A DNA stretch of 5,127 nucleotides from Myxococcales bacterium (GTDB lineage: Bacteria > Myxococcota > Myxococcia > Myxococcales > Anaeromyxobacteraceae): positions 1-5,127 of the forward strand of contig JAJZTO010000233.1 in NCBI GenBank assembly GCA_021848865.1, read 5' to 3'. The notes beneath the pieces were generated by a model. The model was not told the origin of the DNA and ran no database searches. It worked only from the letters and a program-made list of their open reading frames with translations. The position numbers and the translations under genes were made by a program. Below are positions 1-4,694 of this stretch, in pieces; position 1 is the stretch's first letter; each line of letters begins with the position of its first letter.

Positions 1-6
1 CCGGCG

Positions 7-462
7 TCACGACCGGTTTCCGGACCCCACCGCCTCCGCCACCAGGTCCAGGTCCTGGACCACGTCGGCGGCGAAGCGGACGAAGTCCGACTCGGTGATG
101 ATGCCCACCAGCCGGCCGTCCTCCTCGGTGATGGGCAGGCAGCCGAACTTGTTGGCCAGCATGATCTTGGCGGCCTGCACCAGCGAGGTGGCGGGCCGCA
201 CCGAGACCACCTCGCGCACCATGACGTCGGCCGCCCGGGTGGAGCGGGCGGGGTTCCGGGCGGCGGAGCGGAGCAGGTCGCGCTGCGTCAGCAGGCCGGC
301 GAGGTGCCCCTCCCGGACCACCGGGAGGTGGCGGATGCCCCCGAGCCGCAGGATCGACTCGGCCAGCGCCAGGTCGTCCGCCTCCTTCACGGTGACCAGC
401 TCGCGGGTCATGAAGTCGCCGACGGTGATCATGCGGATGCCCCCTTGCTGCGGCTCGCTCAT
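7..462 (-). CDS. Two-CBS-domain protein (putative adenine-nucleotide sensor)
   Basis: A 151-residue protein made almost wholly of a tandem CBS pair (Bateman module): CBS1 about residues 14-66, CBS2 about 76-131. Each repeat carries the DxMxR-like entry (DFMTR, DVMVR) and ends in the G-h-h-T-x-x-D pattern (T59/D62 and T123/D126) that in this family contacts the ribose and phosphate of AMP, ATP or similar ligands. No catalytic or DNA-binding domain is fused, so it probably acts as a stand-alone cytosolic sensor; its partner is unknown. It lies 44 bp downstream of the universal stress protein gene on the same strand, so co-transcription is likely. Start choice is open: ATG at 462 has GAGG 5 nt upstream; ATG at 432 (giving MITVGDFMTR, 141 residues) has AAGGGGG 7 nt upstream and begins right at the domain. 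The family call is secure, the ligand and start are not. Confidence 0.92.
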   Translation of the reverse strand: MSEPQQGGIRMITVGDFMTRELVTVKEADDLALAESILRLGGIRHLPVVREGHLAGLLTQRDLLRSAARNPARSTRAADVMVREVVSVRPATSLVQAAKIMLANKFGCLPITEEDGRLVGIITESDFVRFAADVVQDLDLVAEAVGSGNRS

Positions 463-506
463 GGGCCCCTCGGCAGCGTCCACCGGGGATGCTGCCACAC
501 TCCCCC

Positions 507-926
507 TCAGTGCACCACCAGCACCGGCCCGGTGCTGACGTGGACCACCCGGCCGCTGGTGGAGCCCAGCAGCACCCGGCTCACGGCGCCGTGGCCGCGG
601 CTGCCCACCACCACCAGGTCGGCCTGCTCCGCCTGCGCCGCCTCCACCAGGGCGTCGGCCGGCGAGCCGAAGAGCACCAGGCGGGAGGGCGCGGCGCCCG
701 GCCCCAGGGCGGCCGCGGCCGCCGCCAGCACCTCGTCGGCGTGGGCCCGGTGCTCGGCCTCCACCTCCGCCACCGTCAGGCCGTAGGCGTCGGGCGGCAG
801 CAGCAGCCGCGGGACCACGTAGGCCAGCGTCAGGCGGGCGCCGAACTTGCCGGCGATCTCCGCCGCCATCCGCGCCGCCTTGTGGGAGGCGGCCGACCCA
901 TCGATGCCCACCAGGACGTGCTTCAT
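507..926 (-). CDS. Universal stress protein, UspA family, ATP-binding type
   Basis: A 139-residue single-domain Usp, the usual length for the family. The N-terminus MKHVLVGIDGS is the first beta strand with the conserved Asp (D9). The C-terminal half has G-x2-G-x9-G-S (G108, G111, G121, S122) followed by a VVHVSTGPVLVV strand, which is the nucleotide-loop signature of the ATP-binding Usp subgroup. Such proteins are cytosolic dimers that bind ATP and raise survival under starvation, oxygen shifts or oxidative stress; the exact role here cannot be read from sequence. It is first of a probable two-gene transcript with the CBS protein gene. The gene is divergent from the phospholipase D gene with 20 bp between. 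No Shine-Dalgarno sequence precedes the ATG, and a TAGCCT motif ends 5 nt before it, so a leaderless mRNA is possible. Confidence 0.95.
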   Translation of the reverse strand: MKHVLVGIDGSAASHKAARMAAEIAGKFGARLTLAYVVPRLLLPPDAYGLTVAEVEAEHRAHADEVLAAAAAALGPGAAPSRLVLFGSPADALVEAAQAEQADLVVVGSRGHGAVSRVLLGSTSGRVVHVSTGPVLVVH

Positions 927-929
927 CGG

Positions 930-940
930 GGTAGGCTACC
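930..940. promoter_or_regulatory. Palindrome with -10-like hexamers on both strands between divergent genes
   Basis: GGTAG-G-CTACC is a perfect 5-bp-arm inverted repeat with one central base, filling half of the 20-bp gap between the stress protein and phospholipase D genes. Each strand reads as a TAnnnT hexamer (TAGGCT on plus at 932-937, TAGCCT on minus), placed so that transcription would begin within about 3 nt of each start codon. Neither gene has a Shine-Dalgarno sequence. No -35 match is visible on either side, so the promoter reading is an inference; an operator is the alternative. Confidence 0.35.
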
Positions 941-946
941 AGTCCG

Positions 947-2041
947 GTGGGTGATCGAGCCAATGGCCCGGCGGGCGACGAGGTCCAGGTCCTGGACGGG
1001 GGCGCCGAGGCCTTTCCGCGGATGCTGGCCGCCATCGAGGGGGCCCGGGCCTCGGTGCACCTCGAGGTCTACGCCTTCGCCCTCGACGCCACCGGCGGGC
1101 GCTTCGTCGACGCCCTCTCGGCGGCGGCGCGCCGCGGCGTCCGCGTGCGGGTGGTGGTGGACGGGATCGGCTCGGCGCTGGACGGCCGGCGGATCGAGGC
1201 GCTGCTCGAGTCGGCCGGCGTGCGGGTGCGGGTCTACCACCCGCTGGCGGCGCTGCTCCTGGGCCGGCTGGCCCGCAACCACCGGAAGCTGCTGCTGGTG
1301 GACGAGGAGGTGGCCTTCGTCGGCGGCATCAACGTCGGCGACGAGTACCGGGGCGGCGGCGGGAAGCCGGCCTGGGCCGACCTCGCCGCCGAGGTCCGGG
1401 GCCCGGCCTGCGCCTGGCTCGCGGAGCGGCTCCGGAGCCGCGGCGTGCCGCCGCTCCACGGCCCGGTGCGCCTGATGCTCTCGGGCATCGGCGGCGGCCG
1501 CCCGCTGCGGCACCGCTACCTGAAGGCCATCGGCGCCGCCCGCCGCTCGGTGCGGCTGGCCCACGGCTACTTCCTGCCCGACCGGCGCCTGGTGCGCACC
1601 ATCACCGCGGCGGCGCGCCGCGGCGTGGAGGTGGTGCTGCTGCTGCCCGGCAAGAGCGACATCCCGCTGGCGGCGACGGTGGCGAGCCGGCTCTACGGCC
1701 GGCTGCTGCGCGCCGGCGTCCGCATCCACGAGTGGGAGCGGAGCGTGCTGCACGCCAAGGTGGCGGTGATGGACGGCGAGCGGCTCCTGCTCGGGAGCTT
1801 CAACCTGGATCCGCTCTCCCTGGCGAACCTGGAGTCGCTGCTGGAGGTCCAGCTCCCCGACGCCGTCCGGGCCGGAGAGGCCTGGATCGCGCGCCACCTC
1901 GAGGGGTCGCGGCCGGTGCTGCCCGGCGAGGTGGCGGCCCGCTCGGCGCTGCACCGGCGGCTGCTGGACCTGGTCGGCTCCTGGGTGGTCCGCGTCGCCC
2001 GGCGGGTGGGGCGGCTGCTGGGCCGCTCGCAGGGGGAGTGA
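947..2041 (+). CDS. Phospholipase D family protein, cardiolipin-synthase-like (ClsB type)
   Basis: A 364-residue protein with two PLD lobes. HKD motif 1 is H112-x-K114-x4-D119 followed by GGINVGDEY; HKD motif 2 is H269-x-K271-x4-D276 followed by GSFNLDPLS. Both active-site halves are intact, so it should be enzymatically active. Family knowledge: bacterial enzymes of this layout make cardiolipin by phosphatidyl transfer through a phosphohistidine intermediate. The absence of N-terminal membrane segments and the N-terminal DGAEAFPRMLAAIEGA region resemble ClsB rather than ClsA. A basic, amphipathic tail (about 341-361, with WVVRVARRVGRLLG) could dock it on the membrane. The GTG at 947 is the first in-frame start after the stop at 932-934; the next ATG (1022) would cut into the first lobe. 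No Shine-Dalgarno is seen. It converges on the STAS gene 35 bp downstream. A PLD-type hydrolase or transferase with another substrate cannot be excluded. Confidence 0.92.
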   Translation: MGDRANGPAGDEVQVLDGGAEAFPRMLAAIEGARASVHLEVYAFALDATGGRFVDALSAAARRGVRVRVVVDGIGSALDGRRIEALLESAGVRVRVYHPLAALLLGRLARNHRKLLLVDEEVAFVGGINVGDEYRGGGGKPAWADLAAEVRGPACAWLAERLRSRGVPPLHGPVRLMLSGIGGGRPLRHRYLKAIGAARRSVRLAHGYFLPDRRLVRTITAAARRGVEVVLLLPGKSDIPLAATVASRLYGRLLRAGVRIHEWERSVLHAKVAVMDGERLLLGSFNLDPLSLANLESLLEVQLPDAVRAGEAWIARHLEGSRPVLPGEVAARSALHRRLLDLVGSWVVRVARRVGRLLGRSQGE

Positions 2042-2076
2042 CCGGCTCGCCGGGGCGCCCTCCTGCGGCGGGCACC

Positions 2077-2394
2077 TCAGGCGTGCGCCAGCGGCTGGTC
2101 GTCGTCGCCCAGCGCCGTCCCCGGGACGCCGAAGTACTCGAGGATGCGCCGCTGGTGCTGGCCCAGCCCCACGACGCGGACGCGCCGCCCGCCGGTGGCG
2201 ACGAGGTACGGAGCCACCAGCGCCACCGCGAAGTCCTCGAAGCGCTGCACCCGGCCGAAGTCCAGCGTCACCGTGCCGGCGCGGCGCGCCCCCGCCATCG
2301 CCCGGTGGATGTCCCTCGCGTCCTGCGCGGAGAACTCCCCCCGGAACCGGAGGACCAGCTCACCACTCTCCCGCTCCACCACCTCGACCGCCAT
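2077..2394 (-). CDS. Small STAS-domain protein lacking the phosphorylatable serine
   Basis: A 105-residue single STAS domain (anti-sigma-factor antagonist fold). The N-terminal strands MAVEVVERESGELVLRFRG, the core LDFGRVQRFEDFAVALV (44-60) and the VVGLGQHQRRILEYFGV helix (75-91) follow the family order. SpoIIAA-type antagonists have a D-S-S-G segment after the core strand, whose serine is phosphorylated by the partner kinase; here the matching residues are D54-F55-A56, so that switch is absent. It may be a constitutive binding partner or a sensor scaffold; the partner is unknown, with no kinase or anti-sigma gene in view. ATG at 2394 was chosen because GGGGAGG lies 5 nt upstream. In-frame ATGs at 2436 (GAGG 5 nt upstream, 119 residues) and 2457 are alternatives, but the added residues are low complexity and the sigma-54-like site would leave them little or no leader. 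Confidence 0.83.
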   Translation of the reverse strand: MAVEVVERESGELVLRFRGEFSAQDARDIHRAMAGARRAGTVTLDFGRVQRFEDFAVALVAPYLVATGGRRVRVVGLGQHQRRILEYFGVPGTALGDDDQPLAHA

Positions 2395-2399
2395 CTCGG

Positions 2400-2406
2400 C
2401 CTCCCC
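2400..2406 (-). promoter_or_regulatory. Strong ribosome binding site for the STAS gene
   Basis: GGGGAGG on the minus strand, 5 nt before the ATG at 2394. It is the best Shine-Dalgarno match among the candidate starts of this gene and decides the start chosen here. Confidence 0.6.
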
Positions 2407-2456
2407 GCGCTGCCTGGCCGCGCTACCGCTCGCCATCACAACCTCATGACGACACA

Positions 2457-2472
2457 TGAAAATTCCGTGCCC
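2457..2472 (-). promoter_or_regulatory. Candidate sigma-54 (RpoN) -24/-12 promoter for the STAS gene
   Basis: The minus strand reads GGGCACG-GAAT-TTTCA. The sigma-54 consensus is TGGCACG-N4-TTGCW, so the whole GGCACG block is matched with correct spacing and the -12 block differs at one base (T for G at -13). The implied start of transcription is near 2446, leaving a leader of about 50 nt before the ATG at 2394. The site sits in a locally AT-richer patch inside non-coding DNA. The G at -13 is normally strongly conserved, so this stays a candidate. Confidence 0.4.
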
Positions 2473-2594
2473 GCGGCCCTCCGGACGGGTGGCCGGCGAT
2501 CCCCGCGCCGTTCCTCGATCCGTGCGCGAAACCGCGCAGCCCGGCGCGGGCCGTGGGCCGGTCTGGGTGGGGGATGATCGGGTGTGGGTGGGGC

Positions 2595-2621
2595 GATTGC
2601 CGCGCGTCACTCGCGGCGATC
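2595..2621 (-). terminator. Hairpin downstream of the fnr-like gene, possible terminator
   Basis: A 10-bp inverted repeat (arms 2595-2604 and 2612-2621, GATTGCCGCG and CGCGGCGATC) with a 7-nt loop lies 33-59 nt past the stop codon of the regulator gene. In minus-strand RNA one position is an A-C mismatch; in plus-strand RNA it is a G-U pair. No T-tract follows on the minus strand, so it would not be a classic intrinsic terminator. It could instead protect the mRNA 3' end or be an operator. A second small dyad (GCGGC at 2641-2645, GCCGC at 2650-2654) abuts the stop codon. Confidence 0.35.
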
Positions 2622-2653
2622 CGGCGCGGCTGGCGGCGGCGCGGCGGACGCCG

Positions 2654-3313
2654 CTAGGCGGCCGCCTCTTCCAGCGCGATGGCGGCGAGCCGCCGGGAGT
2701 CGATGACCCGCACGCCGCGCGAGGCGTCCACCACGCCGTCGCGCTCCAGGCGCGTCAGGCATCGCGACAGGGTCTCGGGGCGCATGCCCAGCAGCCGCGC
2801 CACCACCTGCTTGCGCACGGCGTTGGGCCGGTCGGCGAGGAAGCGGGCGTGCGCCAGCGTGAAGCGGGCCACGCGGGAGAGGCAGTCGCCCTGCCGGTAG
2901 TTCACCTCGTCCCGCTGGAGCCGCGACTCGAGGAGCAGCAGGTCCAGCACCGCCCGCGCCGGGCCGCGGTCGGGGCCGACCCACTGGCTCATCGCCTCGG
3001 CCCCGATGCCGCAGAGCTTGACCGGGGACAGCGCGCGGACCTCGTAGGGCGACGGCTCGCCGTGGAGCGCCTCGGCGCAGAGCAGCGTGGTGGGGCCGCG
3101 CAGCGTGAGCACCGTCTCGGCGCCGCGGGGGCTCACGGCCGAGAGCGAGACGAAGCCCTCCTTGACGAAGTAGACCGTCCGCGGCCGCTCACCCTGGGCG
3201 CACAGCGTCGCGCCGGCCTCGCGCGCGACGGGCGTGAACTTGCAGCGCCCCGGGCCGGAGGCGACACCCAGGGAGCAGGAGCTGCAATCGGTGACGGGGC
3301 TGCTCGAAAGCAC
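2654..3313 (-). CDS. Crp/Fnr-family transcription regulator with FNR-like cysteines
   Basis: A 219-residue regulator of usual family length. Order: N-terminal Cys region (1-25), cyclic-nucleotide-binding-like beta-roll (about 28-108), dimer helix (about 115-140), winged helix-turn-helix (about 143-208). The recognition helix RPETLSRCLTRLERDGVV has E180-x2-S183-R184, the E-xx-SR triad by which FNR reads TTGAT half-sites. Cysteines C10-x2-C13-x10-C24 precede the beta-roll, and C101 (VKLCGIG) aligns by eye with the central cluster ligand C122 of E. coli FNR (MVCEIP). An oxygen-labile [4Fe-4S] sensor is therefore plausible, though E. coli spacing is C-x2-C-x5-C, and four more cysteines (38, 79, 144, 185) make ligands uncertain. 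The start is GTG at 3313 with GGAGG 4 nt upstream. It is divergent from moeA-mobB, suggesting control of molybdoenzyme cofactor supply, with possible autoregulation. A redox, NO or other ligand is the alternative. Confidence 0.92.
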   Translation of the reverse strand: MLSSSPVTDCSSCSLGVASGPGRCKFTPVAREAGATLCAQGERPRTVYFVKEGFVSLSAVSPRGAETVLTLRGPTTLLCAEALHGEPSPYEVRALSPVKLCGIGAEAMSQWVGPDRGPARAVLDLLLLESRLQRDEVNYRQGDCLSRVARFTLAHARFLADRPNAVRKQVVARLLGMRPETLSRCLTRLERDGVVDASRGVRVIDSRRLAAIALEEAAA

Positions 3314-3387
3314 GGGACCTCCAAAGGCGGTATGCGCTCCACTTGATCTTCGTCTGGTTGCACAAGCTAGGCCCGCGTTTCGAGTGG

Positions 3388-3393
3388 ATTATC
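3388..3393 (-). promoter_or_regulatory. Possible -10 element for the fnr-like gene
   Basis: GATAAT on the minus strand matches TATAAT at five of six positions and lies in an AT-richer patch of the divergent control region. Transcription would start near 3381, giving a leader of about 68 nt before the GTG at 3313. The -35 region (around 3410-3416, GGGCAA or GGCAAA) is poor, as expected of an activator-dependent promoter. It overlaps the odd-centred palindrome GGATTATCC at 3386-3394. Confidence 0.35.
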
Positions 3394-3410
3394 CCGCACG
3401 GGTTGCGTTT

Positions 3411-3424
3411 TTGCCCCAGATCAA
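3411..3424. promoter_or_regulatory. FNR-box-like site between the regulator gene and moeA
   Basis: TTGCC-CCAG-ATCAA on the plus strand (TTGAT-CTGG-GGCAA on minus) matches the FNR consensus TTGAT-N4-ATCAA at 8 of 10 defined positions, with one perfect half-site. Its centre is about equally far from both start codons (about 104 and 107 bp). Relative to the possible minus-strand -10 it would be centred near -36.5, close to but not at the class II position of -41.5. Confidence 0.4.
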
Positions 3425-3428
3425 TCGG

Positions 3429-3506
3429 AAAGGTGCGCAACCTTTGCGGTGGGGGAAGAGGCCGGGCGGGCGGGCTTCGAACCCCCGTACGGGGTGGCGG
3501 ACGCCA
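3429..3506 (+). other. Dyad-rich upstream segment of moeA
   Basis: Several inverted repeats crowd the 96 bp before the moeA start: AAAGGT-GCGCA-ACCTTT at 3429-3445 (6-bp arms), the 12-bp palindrome CCCCGTACGGGG at 3483-3494, and TGGCG-GA-CGCCA at 3495-3506. A GGG-CTTCGAA-CCC stem (3472-3484) shares bases with the 12-bp palindrome, so the two cannot form together. These could be operator sites or a structured mRNA leader. I could not fit them to the molybdenum cofactor riboswitch from memory and do not claim it. Confidence 0.3.
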
Positions 3507-3524
3507 TGGCAAGATGGCCGCTCG

Positions 3525-4694
3525 ATGTCCGCGCTCGAGACCATCCGCGAGACCGTGCTGGGCGGCGTGTCCCGCCTGCCGGACGAGGAGGTTCCGCTGG
3601 CGCGGGCGGCCGGCCGCTGGCTGGCGGAGCCGGTGCGGGCGCGCCTCGCCGCGCCGCCGCACACCTGCTCCGCCATGGACGGGTACGCGGTGCGGGCCGC
3701 CGACGTGCGAGGGGCCGCGGCGCTGCCGGTGGGGCAGACGGTCTACGCCGGCCAGGAGCCCGGCCGCCCCCTGGAGCGGGGCCAGGCGGCGCGCGTCTAC
3801 ACCGGCGCCACGCTGCCGGCCGGCGCCGACGCGGTGGTGCAGGAGGAGCTGGTCCGCGAGGAGGCGGGGCGCGCGCACTTCCACCGGGCGGCTCGCGCCG
3901 GGGAGAACGTCCGCCGCGCCGGCGAGGACGTGGCCCCGGGCGCCGAGGCGCTGCCCGCGGGCGTCCGGCTCGGGGCCCGGCAGCTCGGCCTGTGCGCCGC
4001 GGTGGGGGCCGAGGCGGTGCGGGCGGTGCGGGTGCCGCGGGTGGTGCTGCTCGCCACCGGCGACGAGGTGGTGTCGGGCCGCACCCCCGACGCCAGCGGG
4101 CCGGCCCTGGCCGGCGCGATGGCGGCCGCCGGCCTGGCGGTGGTCCGGCGCGCCGTGGGCGACGACCTGCTGGAGGTCGTGGCCGAGCTGCGCCGCGCCC
4201 TGGCCGAGGGGGACGCCGTGGTCACCACCGGCGGCGTGTCGGTCGGCGCCCGCGACCACGTCCCCGCGGCGGTGGCCGCCCTCTCCGGCGACGTCCGGGT
4301 CCACGGCGTGCCCATGAAGCCCGGCAAGCCCTTCCTCTTCGCGACCGTGGGGGCGAAGCCGCTGCTGGGGCTGCCCGGCAGCCCCTCCGCCTGCCTGGTG
4401 GCCTTCGAGGTCTTCGCGCGCCCGGCGCTGCTGCGGATGGCCGGGGCGGCACGGCTCTCGCGGCGCCGCGCCCGCCTCCCGCTCGCCGAGGCGGTGGAGG
4501 GGCGGGCCGGGCGGGCCCGCTTCCTCTGGGCGCGGCTGGAGGAGGGCGGCGCGGTGCGGCCGCTGGGCCAGGACGCGGCCCAGGTCCGCGGGCCGGCGCT
4601 GGCCGACGCGCTGCTGCACCTGCCGGCCGGCACCGGCGCGGTGGCGGCGGGTGAGCCGGTCGAGGCCTGGCTCCTGGAGGACGACGTCCCGTGA
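3525..4694 (+). CDS. moeA: Molybdopterin molybdenumtransferase MoeA
   Basis: A 389-residue MoeA, near the usual length (about 400). It catalyses molybdate insertion into adenylylated molybdopterin in the cytosol, with AMP release. Signatures in order: CSAMDGYAVR (48-57), VYTGATLPAGADAVV (91-105), GENVRRAGEDVAPG (126-139), the MogA-like core with ATGDEVV (177-183), TTGGVSVGARDHV (234-246), PMKPGKP (263-269) and GLPGSPSA (282-289), then the C-terminal beta domain (about 310-385). TGDE and GGVSVGxxD, which hold the substrate and Mo-site acids, are intact. One oddity: the segment after TGDEVV (184-200) is about six residues shorter than in E. coli MoeA and lacks the usual D-(S/T)-N motif, reading TPDASGPAL. 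ATG at 3525 is the only in-frame start near the domain; its Shine-Dalgarno is weak. It overlaps mobB by 4 bp and is divergent from the FNR-like regulator gene. The family call is firm. Confidence 0.95.
   Translation: MSALETIRETVLGGVSRLPDEEVPLARAAGRWLAEPVRARLAAPPHTCSAMDGYAVRAADVRGAAALPVGQTVYAGQEPGRPLERGQAARVYTGATLPAGADAVVQEELVREEAGRAHFHRAARAGENVRRAGEDVAPGAEALPAGVRLGARQLGLCAAVGAEAVRAVRVPRVVLLATGDEVVSGRTPDASGPALAGAMAAAGLAVVRRAVGDDLLEVVAELRRALAEGDAVVTTGGVSVGARDHVPAAVAALSGDVRVHGVPMKPGKPFLFATVGAKPLLGLPGSPSACLVAFEVFARPALLRMAGAARLSRRRARLPLAEAVEGRAGRARFLWARLEEGGAVRPLGQDAAQVRGPALADALLHLPAGTGAVAAGEPVEAWLLEDDVP

Noticed and set aside
463..1035. N-terminal extension of the CBS protein reading through the stress protein region.
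   Set aside because: The added part is Gly/Ala/Arg low complexity, out of frame with the clear Usp gene, and good starts with ribosome sites lie at 462 and 432.
489..1475. Long open frame on plus across the stress protein and phospholipase D genes.
   Set aside because: It is a shadow of real genes in other frames; composition is His/Arg/Ala-rich low complexity without any domain.
2042..2076. Possible bidirectional terminator between the convergent phospholipase D and STAS genes.
   Set aside because: Only short, poorly spaced G/C complementarity and no T-tract on either strand.
2395..2610. N-terminal extension of the STAS protein to the first available ATG.
   Set aside because: The added residues are low complexity, and the best Shine-Dalgarno sequence is at 2400-2406 before the internal ATG.
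3344..3349. TTGATC as a second FNR half-site upstream of the regulator gene.
   Set aside because: No matching second half-site at the required spacing on either strand.
3401..3414. GG-N10-GC with TTGC on the plus strand, a possible sigma-54 promoter for moeA.
   Set aside because: The CACG part of the -24 block is absent, and GG-N10-GC alone is expected often in DNA this rich in G+C.
3472..3490. TTCGAA flanked by G and C runs, resembling a tRNA T-arm (GGGGG-TTCGAAG-CCCGC on minus) or an attachment-site remnant.
   Set aside because: The stem has a mismatch, and no matching acceptor, D-arm or anticodon arm is found at tRNA spacing.
3189..4619. 476-codon open frame on minus, antisense to moeA.
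   Set aside because: The translation is Gly/Arg/His/Pro-rich with no recognisable fold; moeA on the other strand has all family signatures.
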